A stretch of DNA of 64,000 nucleotides from contig NZ_CP120983.1 in the NCBI RefSeq assembly GCF_030719215.1, forward strand, positions 8,060,001-8,124,000. The letters are read 5' to 3'. The stretch is from Streptomyces sp. Alt3 (lineage in GTDB: Bacteria; Actinomycetota; Actinomycetes; Streptomycetales; Streptomycetaceae). The stretch's first letter is position 1. Each line of letters opens with the position of its first letter. The notes under the pieces are model-generated. The model saw nothing but the letters and a program-made list of their open reading frames with translations, did no database searches and had not been told where the DNA came from. Position numbers and translations under genes: made by a program. This document shows positions 8,588-17,298 of the stretch, piece by piece.

Positions 8588-10855
8588 TCAGCCCCAGACC
8601 GGAGCCGAGAAGACGCTGGCCGAGGTGTACCCGGAGTGCGGGAGGGCCGGCCAGCCCGCGGGCTCGTGCTGGGTGCGGTGGAAGTCCGCGGCCACGAGCG
8701 TCGCCAGGTTGAAGTAGGCCTCGCGGGTCTGGGGCCTCATCTTGTCCAGGTCGATCTCCGCTCCCGCCGAGAGGTGTTCGTCGAAGGGGACCACGACCAC
8801 ACCCCGGCAGCGCGCACGGAAGTGGGCCACCACGTCGTTCAGCTTGACGATCTTGCTGGTCTTGCGCGGTGCGGACACCACGGTGATGCTCCGCTGGACC
8901 AGGTCCGCGTAGCCATGGGCGTTGAGCCAGTCCAGGGTGGTGCTCGCGCTCGCGGCACCGTCCACGCTGGACGTGGCCACGACGATCAGCTGATCCGCGA
9001 GGGCCAGCACGCCGCCCATGGCACTGTGGAGCAGCCCGGTTCCGGAGTCCGTGAGGATGATCGGGTAGTGCTGCCCGAGGCAGCCGACGACCTGGCGGTA
9101 GTCCTCGTCGTTGAACGAGGTGGAGAGGGCGGGGTCCACGTCGTTGGCCAGAACCTCCAGCCCGCTCGGGGACTGGGACGTGTAGCGCCGCACCGCCATG
9201 TAGTTGGGCAGGTTCGGGAGGTCGGCGACCAGGTCACGGATGGTCGCGTTCGTCTCCCGGCGTACCCGGCGGCTGAGCGTGCCGGCATCCGGGTTCGCGT
9301 CGATCGCCACGACCCGGTCCTGCCGCTCGGAGGCGAGCGTCGCGCCCAGGGCCGTCGTGGTGGTGGTCTTGCCGACTCCGCCCTTCAGGCTGATGACGGC
9401 GATCTTGTAGCAGTCCATCACCGGGGTGTGGAGTACGGCGAGCTTCTGCTGCCGCACACGCTCGGCGTTCCTTCCTCCGATGCGCAGCTTCTTCAGACTG
9501 CCGCGGACACCGGCCTTGTTACGCAGGAGGCGGTCGGACGAGAGCTCGACCGACGAGCTGTGGCCCAGCGCACTGCCGTGTCCGGGGAGCCCGAGCGCGG
9601 CGGGGGCATAGGACGGAGCGGCCCGGTGGCTGATCGGCGGACCGTCGGAGAACCGTGAAGGCTGCGTCGCTCCGGTGTAGGGGCGCGACAGAGGAGCCGC
9701 ACCCGGATGAGCGGCACCGGTTCCGCCGGCGGATGGCTGCACGGCGAACTCACCTGGCGTCAGCGCGTCGGCGGACCGTGCCAGCGGCCGGGATTCCCGC
9801 ACGGCGGAGGCATGTGGCTCGCCCGCCCCGTACCGATCCGGAGGCGTGTGGCCTCCGAGGTCGTCCGCTCGGCCTTCCTCCCCCTCAGGAGCGGGGCTTC
9901 CAGCGCTGATGTCACGGTCATTAATCATACTGTTCATTCCTTTCGATGATCCTGAAGAGCTCATGGGAACGGCCCCGGCGCGTCGGCGGCGGGATGGTTC
10001 GACGATCGATCTACCTTGTGGTTCCGGTTGACGAGACGCTTCTTCGCGCGGGCGGCTCTCGATATCGGACGCAGACAGTTGTGGCCGGCCGGCGGGAAGG
10101 CATTTCTGGATTTCGGCACCCGGATCCTCCGGTGCGGCGGCACCGGACGCGGGGCCGCCTGAGAGCCGCAGGCCTTGCGGACGGGCCGGGGTCAGATGCC
10201 TGGAGGGAAGGAGCTCAGGAGCGTCGGCCCCTTTGGTCCCGAGGTCTTTCACGCCTCGAAGGCGCGAGGATTCGGCGCCCGGACGGAGGCGTCCTCGGAC
10301 CAGCATGCCGTTGGCGTCGATCGACAGTTCATGCTCCATGAACTGCTCGACGGTCAGCACTTGCTTCTGTCTCTGCGCGGAGCGCGGCGGTTGCCTCCAG
10401 GTCATGGCCTGCCCGTGTCCGCCCCATTCGCGCACGGACAGTGCGCGGTGTTCGGCGGCGTCCATGGCCCGTTTGACGTCCGGCGGGATCTCGATGCGAC
10501 TGCGGACCCGGTACCGCCCGGTCGCCAGGTCGTCCGCGCACTGCAACTGCACCTTCAGCGGACCCATGAAGGTGTAGTGCTGCGACTCGGCGTACTCGCG
10601 TACCTTCTCGACCAGTTCCTCGCCGAGCACCACCAGGCACGCGCTGTGCAGGGCGTGATCGTCGGTGTTGAGTTCGATGACGAAACCGTTGGGGACGACG
10701 GTGCGTTCGTGACTCCAGATCCTGGCGTTGACATCGCACTCGCGCCGGAGCGCGCCGACGAACTCCAGGGGCTGGACCGCAGACTTGAAGGCTTTGGCGA
10801 AAGCGCCGTTGACCCATGCCTCGAAGCGCTGCTCCAGCTTGTTCAGCGTTCCCAC
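8588..10855 (-). CDS. DUF3662 (FhaA N-terminal)-MinD/ParA ATPase fusion protein
   Basis: One open frame of 755 residues. Residues 1-120 match the FhaA N-terminal domain: LEQRFEAWVNGAFAKAFKS, LRRECDVNARIW, HYTFMGPLKVQLQCADDL. Instead of the usual FHA domain, a Pro/Arg/Ser-rich linker of about 370 residues follows, then a MinD/ParA ATPase from about residue 500. The ATPase has the deviant Walker A SLKGGVGKTTTTTALG, VAIDANPDAG and IILTDSGTG, and resembles the EspI-type ATPases of type VII secretion loci. GTG 10855 is preferred because GGAAGG precedes it. An internal ATG at 9928 also has a good AAAGGA site, and codon bias is weak across the linker, so this could be two abutting genes whose stop was lost. 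No ParB, EccC or Esx gene is nearby. Confidence 0.75.
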   Translation of the reverse strand: MGTLNKLEQRFEAWVNGAFAKAFKSAVQPLEFVGALRRECDVNARIWSHERTVVPNGFVIELNTDDHALHSACLVVLGEELVEKVREYAESQHYTFMGPLKVQLQCADDLATGRYRVRSRIEIPPDVKRAMDAAEHRALSVREWGGHGQAMTWRQPPRSAQRQKQVLTVEQFMEHELSIDANGMLVRGRLRPGAESSRLRGVKDLGTKGADAPELLPSRHLTPARPQGLRLSGGPASGAAAPEDPGAEIQKCLPAGRPQLSASDIESRPREEASRQPEPQGRSIVEPSRRRRAGAVPMSSSGSSKGMNSMINDRDISAGSPAPEGEEGRADDLGGHTPPDRYGAGEPHASAVRESRPLARSADALTPGEFAVQPSAGGTGAAHPGAAPLSRPYTGATQPSRFSDGPPISHRAAPSYAPAALGLPGHGSALGHSSSVELSSDRLLRNKAGVRGSLKKLRIGGRNAERVRQQKLAVLHTPVMDCYKIAVISLKGGVGKTTTTTALGATLASERQDRVVAIDANPDAGTLSRRVRRETNATIRDLVADLPNLPNYMAVRRYTSQSPSGLEVLANDVDPALSTSFNDEDYRQVVGCLGQHYPIILTDSGTGLLHSAMGGVLALADQLIVVATSSVDGAASASTTLDWLNAHGYADLVQRSITVVSAPRKTSKIVKLNDVVAHFRARCRGVVVVPFDEHLSAGAEIDLDKMRPQTREAYFNLATLVAADFHRTQHEPAGWPALPHSGYTSASVFSAPVWG

Positions 10856-11343
10856 TGTCAGCCTTCCAGTACGGATCGCCCTCCATTCGAGCGAATGTGC
10901 GTTCACTGACTGGATCCTTTTTAGCCAGATTTGAGACGTTGCTGCGCTGTGTCGCCGCGATTCACTCGATCGTCTCCGCAGTAGCCCGCTTCGGCCGATT
11001 CCGAGCCCCGGGGCCGGCGTGAAATCCGCGCGTGACCAGGCTGTACCGGTGGTGACGGGGGAGACGGTGGCAGCCTCCTGACCTGGCCTTTTTCAGTGTC
11101 CGTCGTGCCCTCCGGCAGGGCGGGGCCGGAACGGTCGTCATCGGACCGGCCGGTAGGGCGGCGGCAGGTCGTTCCTTTTCGGCCCGTGCGACCTGCCGGT
11201 CGCCTGTGCAGATCCTTCTCGTGTCAGGCGGGGTCGTCGCCTTTCGTCGTGCCTGAGCCGGGCGGGACCGCCGCCCTTCTTCACGCCGCCCGCAGGTCAC
11301 CGCACCGCGAGGGCCTCCTGCCCGGGTGAGGAGATGCCGGTTG
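10856..11343. other. Intergenic region without a recognisable gene
   Basis: These 488 bp lie upstream of the DUF3662-MinD gene and downstream of aztA. Short frames here have no recognisable motif and poor codon bias. The region should contain the promoter of the ATPase gene and the aztA terminator, but no convincing element was found. Confidence 0.5.
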
Positions 11344-12078
11344 TCAGGCCGGCTGCCAGACCTGGGTGAGCGCCGACGTGGTGAGTACGTCCTCGGGGCT
11401 GCCCCGTCCCGCCAGGTGGCCGTCGCGCAGCAGGAGGCATGCGTCCGCCGAGCGTGCCGCCTCCAGGTCGTGTGTCGCGTGGACGACCGTCACGCCGTCG
11501 GTGACCAGGTCGGCGAGAACCGTCGTGATCCGGACCCTTGCTTCCGGATCGAGCCCCGTGGTCGGTTCGTCCAGGAGCAACAGATCCGACTCCTGCGCCA
11601 ATCCCTGCGCGATCAGAGCCCGTTGACGCTGTCCTCCCGACAGTTCGCCGAGCTGCCGGGCGGCGAGATCTCCTATGCCCAGTCGGTCGAGTGCGGCGTC
11701 GACCGTCGCGTGGTCCCGCCGGGTGAGCCGGCGCCACAGGCCGCGCTCGCCCCAGCGTCCCATCTCCACGGTCTGCCGGACGGTCAGCGGCAGGGTGTCG
11801 CCGACGGCGCCGCGTTGCGGGACGAAGGCCGGTGGCCGGGAGCCTCCGTGACGTACGTGCCCCGATGTCGGCTCGATCACACCGGCCATCACGCCGAGCA
11901 GCGTCGACTTCCCGCTGCCGTTCGGACCGACGAGTGCCGTCGTGGCCAAGGCCGGTATGGATGCGCTGAGTTCATGGAGGACGGGCCGGCCCGGATAGCC
12001 GGCGCACAGCCCTGTGAAGTGCACGCGTGCCGTCCGGTCCAGCGGGGTGGGGGATGAAGGGCGATGTTTGTTGAACAT
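11344..12078 (-). CDS. aztA: Zinc ABC transporter ATP-binding protein AztA
   Basis: A 244-residue ABC ATPase. Walker A is VGPNGSGKST, the Q-loop region is PAFVPQRGAVGD, the signature is LSGGQRQRALIAQG, Walker B is LLLLDEPTTGLD, and the switch His is in VVHATHD. The GYPGRPVLHELSASIPAL opening and the neighbourhood identify the Azt zinc importer. I chose ATG 12078 because a TACAAT -10 element ends 7 bp upstream, which implies a leaderless mRNA starting at this codon. ATG 12087 would lie inside the promoter; GTG 12024 is the other candidate. It is divergent from aztB across a Zur box, so it should be repressed when zinc is sufficient. Confidence 0.9.
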   Translation of the reverse strand: MFNKHRPSSPTPLDRTARVHFTGLCAGYPGRPVLHELSASIPALATTALVGPNGSGKSTLLGVMAGVIEPTSGHVRHGGSRPPAFVPQRGAVGDTLPLTVRQTVEMGRWGERGLWRRLTRRDHATVDAALDRLGIGDLAARQLGELSGGQRQRALIAQGLAQESDLLLLDEPTTGLDPEARVRITTVLADLVTDGVTVVHATHDLEAARSADACLLLRDGHLAGRGSPEDVLTTSALTQVWQPA

Positions 12079-12086
12079 GATTTTCA
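12072..12086. promoter_or_regulatory. Zur box (zinc uptake regulator operator)
   Basis: TGAACATGATTTTCA is a 7-1-7 inverted repeat with a single mismatched pair and closely matches the streptomycete Zur consensus TGAAAATGATTTTCA. It overlaps the predicted -10/start region of aztA and the -30 to -16 region of aztB, so one bound Zur would block both divergent promoters. Confidence 0.85.
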
Positions 12087-12091
12087 TTGTA
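12086..12091 (-). promoter_or_regulatory. aztA -10 element (TACAAT), leaderless
   Basis: On the minus strand TACAAT ends 7 bp before the ATG at 12078, the spacing expected when transcription starts at the start codon itself. No ribosome site precedes any of the upstream start candidates. Confidence 0.55.
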
Positions 12092-12095
12092 GTGT
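12090..12095 (+). promoter_or_regulatory. aztB -10 element (TAGTGT), leaderless
   Basis: TAGTGT occupies -12 to -7 relative to the A of the aztB ATG at 12102, and TTGTTG lies 16 bp further upstream. There is no ribosome site before aztB, which supports a leaderless transcript. Confidence 0.55.
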
Positions 12096-12101
12096 CACGG
12101 C

Positions 12102-12956
12102 ATGGAATGGTTGACGGCACCGTTCGAGGTGACCTTCGTGCAGCGCGCCCTGTGGGGCGGAATTCTGGTGTCCGCCATATGTGCGCTGGCCGGGACATGG
12201 GTGGTGCTCCGCGGCATGGCCTTCCTCGGGGACGCCATGTCCCACGGGCTGTTGCCGGGAGTCGCGCTGGCCGCCCTGTTCGGCGGGAACCTGCTCGTCG
12301 GTGCGGTGGCGAGCGCCGTGGTGATGACGGCGGGTGTGACCGTGCTCGGCCGGACTCCGAGGATCTCCCAGGACACCGGGATCGGCCTGTTGTTCGTCGG
12401 CATGCTCTCGCTCGGCGTCATCATCGTGTCGCGCTCGCAGTCCTTCGCCGTCGATCTGACCGGCTTCCTGTTCGGTGACGTGCTCGCTGTCCGGGAGCAG
12501 GACCTGTTCCTGCTGGGGGTGGCTCTGCTGGTGGCGCTCACCGTTTCGGTCCTCGGCCACCGAGCCTTCCTCGCCCTGACGTTCGACCCGCGAAAGGCCC
12601 GGACCCTAGGACTGCGTCCACGTCTCGCACACGCCGTACTGCTCGCGCTCCTGGGCCTCGCGATCGTCGCCTCGTTCCACATCGTGGGGACGCTGCTGGT
12701 CCTGGGTCTGCTCATCGCCCCGCCGGCGGCAGCGCTGCCCTGGGCGCACAGCGTGCGCGGGGTCATGCTGCTCGCGGCACTCGTCGGCATGGCCGCCACC
12801 TTCGGTGGGCTGCTGCTGTCCTGGCATCTGAGCACCGCCGCCGGCGCGACCGTCGCCGCCCTCGCGGTGAGCCTGTTCTTCCTCTCCCACCTGGCATCCG
12901 GCCTGCGCCACCGCCGCACGAGCCCTGCCACCCCCGCCCTCCCGAAAGCCGACTGA
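12102..12956 (+). CDS. aztB: Zinc ABC transporter permease AztB
   Basis: A 284-residue integral membrane permease of the ZnuB/AztB type with about eight hydrophobic segments. Family motifs include GTWVVLRGMAFLGDAMSHGL near the N-terminus and FHIVGTLLVLGLLIAPPAAA, the conserved ABC-3 transporter segment. It imports Zn2+ delivered by AztC using energy from AztA. Translation appears leaderless from the ATG at 12102. The next gene begins 10 bp after its stop, so the genes through 16484 probably form one Zur-repressed operon. Confidence 0.93.
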   Translation: MEWLTAPFEVTFVQRALWGGILVSAICALAGTWVVLRGMAFLGDAMSHGLLPGVALAALFGGNLLVGAVASAVVMTAGVTVLGRTPRISQDTGIGLLFVGMLSLGVIIVSRSQSFAVDLTGFLFGDVLAVREQDLFLLGVALLVALTVSVLGHRAFLALTFDPRKARTLGLRPRLAHAVLLALLGLAIVASFHIVGTLLVLGLLIAPPAAALPWAHSVRGVMLLAALVGMAATFGGLLLSWHLSTAAGATVAALAVSLFFLSHLASGLRHRRTSPATPALPKAD

Positions 12957-12965
12957 AGGAAACCT

Positions 12966-14213
12966 GTGACGATCGCCCCGACCGTCCGAAGAAACGTCAC
13001 TCCATGGGCCTCGGCCGCCCTGGCGCTCACCGCGCTGCTCACCACGAGTTGCGCGGGGAAGACCTCCGAGGACCCCGCACCGCGGGAGAGTTCCTCCGCC
13101 ACCACTCCGCACGGATACGTCGAAGGAGCGAAGGAAGCCGCAGAGCAGCAGTCCCGCCTGCTGCTCAACAACCCCGGCACCGGTGACAGCCGGGTGCTCG
13201 ACCTCATCACCGGCAAGGTGAGTTCGACCGCTCAGGCGGCGGGCACCGAACAGCTGGACACCGACGGCCGTTTCGGCTACTTCCATACCGCCCAGGGCAC
13301 ACACGTGCTCGACAGCGGGGCGTGGACGGTGGATCACGGCGATCATGTGCACTACTACCGCGCGGCGATACGCGACATCGGTGAACTCTCCGGGGGCCCG
13401 GGCACGCAGGTCCGCAGTGACGCCGCCGTCACCGCGGCCACGGACAGGGCCGGCCGGACCGAACTCTACGACCGTACGGAGCTGGAGAAGGGGAGCGTCA
13501 GTTCGCTCCGCACACTTCCCGGGCCGCACACCGGCGCCGTCATACCGTACGCGGAGCACCTGCTGGCCCTCACGAAGCGGGACGGAACGGCGAAGGTCTC
13601 GGTGTACGACCGCGAGGGCGAGGCTGTCGCGTCACCGGACGCCGAGTGCGAAGACCCACGAGGCGACGCCGTCACCCGACGCGGCGTGGTCCTCGGATGC
13701 GCGGACGGCGCCCTGCTCGTAGGCGAGAAGGACGGTGTCTTCACCGCCGAAAGGATCCCCTACGGCCGCGACGTCCCCGCGGCGGAGCGGGCCGCCGCGT
13801 TCCGGCATCGACCCGGCAGCGACACCCTCACGGCACCGGCCGGGGACAAGGCCGTCTGGGTCCTGGACGTCACGGAACGTGCATGGAACCGGGTGAGTAC
13901 CGGGCCCGTGGTCGCGGTCGGCACCGCGGGGGAGGGTTCTTCTCTGCTCGTCCTGGAGGCCGACGGGGCGCTGCACGGCTACGACATCGCCACCGGCGAA
14001 CAGGCGGCCCGCACCGAGCCGTTGCTGACCGGACCCCAGCGGGCCGGCACCGGCACGAGCCGGCCCTCGATCGAGGTCGACCGCAGCCGCGCCTACGTCA
14101 ACGACCCCAAAGGCAAACGCGTGTACGAGATCGACTACAACGACGACCTGCGCGTCGCGCGCACCTTCGACGTGGACATCGAACCGCATCTGATGACGGA
14201 GACAGGGCGATGA
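12966..14213 (+). CDS. aztD: AztD-like zinc metallochaperone lipoprotein (first copy)
   Basis: A 415-residue exported protein with a lipobox-like LLTTSC29 after a hydrophobic stretch, so probably lipid-anchored. The body reads as a beta-propeller, with repeats such as GYFHTAQGTHVLDSG, KVSVYDREGEAVASP, WVLDVTERAWNRVST and LHGYDIATGEQAA. It resembles the AztD chaperone at 15282 in length and in its repeated hydrophobic-strand pattern. AztD proteins hand zinc to AztC. AAGGAAACCT precedes the GTG start. Its stop overlaps the aztC start (ATGA), so the two are translationally coupled. Having an AztD on each side of aztC is notable; symbol by family. Confidence 0.82.
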   Translation: MTIAPTVRRNVTPWASAALALTALLTTSCAGKTSEDPAPRESSSATTPHGYVEGAKEAAEQQSRLLLNNPGTGDSRVLDLITGKVSSTAQAAGTEQLDTDGRFGYFHTAQGTHVLDSGAWTVDHGDHVHYYRAAIRDIGELSGGPGTQVRSDAAVTAATDRAGRTELYDRTELEKGSVSSLRTLPGPHTGAVIPYAEHLLALTKRDGTAKVSVYDREGEAVASPDAECEDPRGDAVTRRGVVLGCADGALLVGEKDGVFTAERIPYGRDVPAAERAAAFRHRPGSDTLTAPAGDKAVWVLDVTERAWNRVSTGPVVAVGTAGEGSSLLVLEADGALHGYDIATGEQAARTEPLLTGPQRAGTGTSRPSIEVDRSRAYVNDPKGKRVYEIDYNDDLRVARTFDVDIEPHLMTETGR

Positions 14214-15193
14214 CCACCACGACGGCAGGCGCCGGAAAGCGCGCGAGAGTCCGGGTGGCACGGCTGCGCAGCCTGCTTCTGGGCCTGATCGCCCTGACCA
14301 CAGCAGCTGCGGGAACAGCCTGCACCAACGACGGCGACCAGCCTCGCGTCGTCGTGACGACGAACATCCTCGGCGACATCACGCGCGAGATCGTCGGGGA
14401 CGAGGCCGAGGTCACCGTCCTGATGAAGCCCGACGCGGACCCGCACTCCTTCGGCCTGTCGGCCGTGCAGGCCGCCGAGTTGGAACGAGCGGACCTCGTG
14501 GTCTTCAACGGCCTGGGCCTGGAGGAGAACGTACTGCGTCATGTGGACGCCGCACGCGAGGCCGGGGTGGCCACCTTCGAGGCCGGAAAGGCTGTCGACC
14601 CGCTCACCTTCCACGCGAGCGACGACGGAGGCCCGGGGGAGGAGGCGGGGCAACCCGACCCCCACTTCTGGACCGACCCCGACCGGGTACGCAAGGCCTC
14701 GGGGCTGATCGCCGACCAGGTGGTCGAGCACGTCGGTGGTGTGGACGAGCACGCGATACGAGCCAACGCCACCCGCTACGACAGGCAACTGACCGATCTC
14801 ACCGCCTGGATGGAGAAGTCCTTCGACCGGATCCCCGCGGACAAGCGTGCCCTGGTGACCAACCACCACGTCTTCGGCTATCTCGCCGACCGCTTCGGTT
14901 TCCGCGTGATCGGAGCGGTCATTCCCAGCGGAACGACCCTCGCCTCCCCCAGCTCGTCCGACCTGCGCACGCTCACCCGGGCCATGGAGGAGGCCGGAGT
15001 GCGGACCGTGTTCGCCGACTCCTCCCAGCCCAACAAACTCGCCGAGGTGCTGCGCACGGAACTCGGCGGCCGGGTGAGCGTCGTCGAGCTGTACTCGGAG
15101 TCGCTGACCCGGAAGAGCGCCGGTGCCGGCACCTACCTGCAGATGATGCGCGCCAACACCACAGCCATGACCGACGGCCTGACCGGCGGCTGA
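14210..15193 (+). CDS. aztC: Zinc ABC transporter substrate-binding protein AztC
   Basis: A 327-residue exported cluster A-I metal-binding protein. After a signal segment (LLLGLIALTTAAAGTAC38, a possible lipobox), the four zinc ligands of the ZnuA/AztC family can be placed: His79 in DADPHSFGLS, His in PDPHFWTDP, His in TNHHVFGYLADRF, and Asp in VFADSSQP. It lacks the long His-rich loop of ZnuA; only a short acidic segment, SDDGGPGEEAGQPD, is present, as in AztC. AztC receives zinc from AztD and passes it to AztB. The ATG overlaps the stop of the preceding gene. Confidence 0.93.
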   Translation: MTTTTAGAGKRARVRVARLRSLLLGLIALTTAAAGTACTNDGDQPRVVVTTNILGDITREIVGDEAEVTVLMKPDADPHSFGLSAVQAAELERADLVVFNGLGLEENVLRHVDAAREAGVATFEAGKAVDPLTFHASDDGGPGEEAGQPDPHFWTDPDRVRKASGLIADQVVEHVGGVDEHAIRANATRYDRQLTDLTAWMEKSFDRIPADKRALVTNHHVFGYLADRFGFRVIGAVIPSGTTLASPSSSDLRTLTRAMEEAGVRTVFADSSQPNKLAEVLRTELGGRVSVVELYSESLTRKSAGAGTYLQMMRANTTAMTDGLTGG

Positions 15194-15281
15194 ACACACC
15201 CTCCCCACGCGGGAACCGGCCCCACCGGGCCCGCCCCGCATCACCGCCGCGCCCCCGCGGCAAGGAAAGGAAGCAAGACCG

Positions 15282-16484
15282 ATGAACAAGACGATGCGCA
15301 ACAGATCCCTCACAGGAGCGGCACTCGCCCTGGCGGTGTCCACGGTCCTGACGGCGTGCGGAGGGGAGGACGCCTCCTCGTCCGCCGCGAAGGCGAAGGA
15401 CGCGCCCAGTACCACGTCGGCCGACCCTGTCGGCAACCCCCTCGTCGCCACCTACGACGGTGGCCTGTACATACTCGACGGTGAGAGCCTCGAACTCGCC
15501 AAGACCATCGAGCTGCCCGGCTTCAACCGCGTCAATCCCGCCGGGGACGACGACCACGTCGTCGTCTCCACCGACAGCGGCTTCCGTGTCCTGGACGCCA
15601 CCGGACAGGCGCTCACCGGCATCGAGTACGAAGGTGCCAAGCCCGGCCATGTCGTCCGTCACGCCGGGAAGACCGTCCTCTTCACCGACGGCACCGGAGA
15701 GGTCAACGTCTTTGATCCCGTCGAACTGGGCGAAGGAAAGAAGCCGGCAGGCCGCACCTACACCTCGGCCGAGTCCCACCACGGTGTCGCCATCGAACTG
15801 AGCAACGGTGAACTCCTCAGCACCGTGGGCACCGAGGAGAAGCGCACCGGAGCCCTGGTCCTGGACAAGAACGGCAAGGAGACCGCACGCAACGAGAACT
15901 GCCCCGGCGTCCACGGTGAAGCGGCGGCCGAGGGAGAGGCGGTCGCCGTCGGCTGTGAGGACGGCGTACTGATCTACAAGGACGGAAACTTCAAGAAGGT
16001 CGACGCCCCCGACGACTACGGGCGGATCGGCAACCAGGCCGGCAGCGAGGAGTCCCCGGTTCTCCTCGGCGACTACAAGACCGACCCCGAAGCGGAACTG
16101 GAACGACCGACCAGGATCTCCTTGATCGACACCGAGACGGCGAAGATCCGCCTCGTCGACCTGGGAACCAGCTACTCGTTCCGCTCACTCGCCCGTGGCC
16201 CGCACGGCGAAGCCCTCGTTCTCGGCACCGACGGATCCATCCACGTCATCGACCCGGACACCGGCAAGGTCGAGAAGAAGGTCCCCGCGGTCGGCAAGTG
16301 GCAGGAGCCGCTGGACTGGCAGCAGGCCCGGCCCACCCTCTTCGTCCGCGACCACACCGCGTACGTCTCCGAACCGAACAAGAGCGCCCTGCACGCCATC
16401 GACATCGAGAGCGGCAAGAAGCTCGCCTCCGTGACCCTGCCGAAGGGCACCAACGAACTGTCGGGCGTCGTCAAGGGCCACTGA
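15282..16484 (+). CDS. aztD: Zinc metallochaperone AztD (second copy)
   Basis: A 400-residue lipoprotein with a clear VLTAC lipobox. Seven-bladed propeller-like repeats follow (PLVATYDGGLYILDG, GFRVLDATGQAL, EVNVFDPVELG, GALVLDKNGKETA, SIHVIDPDTGKVEKK). Candidate zinc ligands are the His-rich spots GHVVRH, AESHHGV and CPGVHGEAA, the kind of sites known in AztD. GGAAAGGAAGC lies before the ATG. It is the last gene of the azt operon, 88 bp after aztC and followed by a terminator hairpin. Confidence 0.9.
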   Translation: MNKTMRNRSLTGAALALAVSTVLTACGGEDASSSAAKAKDAPSTTSADPVGNPLVATYDGGLYILDGESLELAKTIELPGFNRVNPAGDDDHVVVSTDSGFRVLDATGQALTGIEYEGAKPGHVVRHAGKTVLFTDGTGEVNVFDPVELGEGKKPAGRTYTSAESHHGVAIELSNGELLSTVGTEEKRTGALVLDKNGKETARNENCPGVHGEAAAEGEAVAVGCEDGVLIYKDGNFKKVDAPDDYGRIGNQAGSEESPVLLGDYKTDPEAELERPTRISLIDTETAKIRLVDLGTSYSFRSLARGPHGEALVLGTDGSIHVIDPDTGKVEKKVPAVGKWQEPLDWQQARPTLFVRDHTAYVSEPNKSALHAIDIESGKKLASVTLPKGTNELSGVVKGH

Positions 16485-16524
16485 CCCTCACCGCCGCCCC
16501 GGACGCCGGGTCGAACCGCGTCGC

Positions 16525-16554
16525 GTGGCCGCTCCGGAATGCCGGAGCGGCCAC
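16525..16554 (+). terminator. azt operon terminator
   Basis: A perfect 13-bp stem (GTGGCCGCTCCGG and its complement) with the loop AATG lies 40 bp after the aztD stop and ends the aztB-D operon. Confidence 0.8.
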
Positions 16555-16665
16555 GTGGCCTTCTTGGAGAGCCACAGGAACGCCCGCAGCTCAGTCGGGT
16601 AACACCGTCTTCCATCGACAAGGGCCTCGATCCGTCCAGTCTGCCGCGTGGGGCAGGATGACGCC

Positions 16666-17298
16666 ATGCCACAACAGATCCTGCCCCCGTCGGAGTCCTG
16701 GCGCCGGATCGACGCCTGGCTGGCCACTCATGCGGCGTCCGAATTCGCGCTTCTCGATCCGCCGGCGACACCGGACGAGATCCGAGGTGCGGAACGGATC
16801 CTCGGTGCCCGACTGCCCGGTGATCTCGCTGAGTCTCTGCGATGCCACAACGGTGTGAGCACCTGGACGGCCCTCCTGCCGGAGCAGTCCCCGCTCGCAG
16901 TGAGCGGCATCGTCGACCGCTGGCAGATTTGTATGGACGTCGCGGCGGAGAACGAGGGCCTGACTCCTCGCCCCTGGGAAGAGGAGCCTTGGTGGCACCG
17001 CCTATGGGTTCCCTGGGCCGAGAGCGCCGACGGCGCGACGCAGGTCATCGACCGACGTCCAGGTCCTGACACGGGGCGTCTCGGCTGGGCCGGCCACAGC
17101 GGGGGCGGTGACTTCACCAATTCCTGGCCTGATCTGGCGACCCTTCTGCACGCGGTCGCGCAAGCACTTCATGACGGTGGAGGCGTTCGAGGACTTCACC
17201 CCTACCTCACGACCCAGGATGGGATCTGGTGGGACGAAGAGGGCTGCGGCGAGCTGAACGGTCACCCGCTGAGGTCCGCACCGATCGGGCTGCCCTGA
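16666..17298 (+). CDS. SMI1/KNR4 (SUKH-like) family protein
   Basis: A 210-residue soluble protein. The SMI1/KNR4 pattern is seen in LLDPPATPDEIRGAERILGA, LPGDLAESLRCHNGV, then WHRLWVPWAES and GGDFTNSWPDLATLLHAVAQ. In bacteria such proteins are often immunity proteins for polymorphic toxins, but stand-alone streptomycete copies like this one have no proven role. No toxin gene is adjacent. The ATG at 16666 follows AGGATG; an upstream in-frame ATG (16648) is less likely. Confidence 0.78.
   Translation: MPQQILPPSESWRRIDAWLATHAASEFALLDPPATPDEIRGAERILGARLPGDLAESLRCHNGVSTWTALLPEQSPLAVSGIVDRWQICMDVAAENEGLTPRPWEEEPWWHRLWVPWAESADGATQVIDRRPGPDTGRLGWAGHSGGGDFTNSWPDLATLLHAVAQALHDGGGVRGLHPYLTTQDGIWWDEEGCGELNGHPLRSAPIGLP

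Noticed and set aside
8588..10855. Plasmid or chromosome partition ParA locus
   Set aside because: No ParB gene or parS-like sites lie nearby, and the ATPase resembles the EspI/T7SS-associated group more than ParA.
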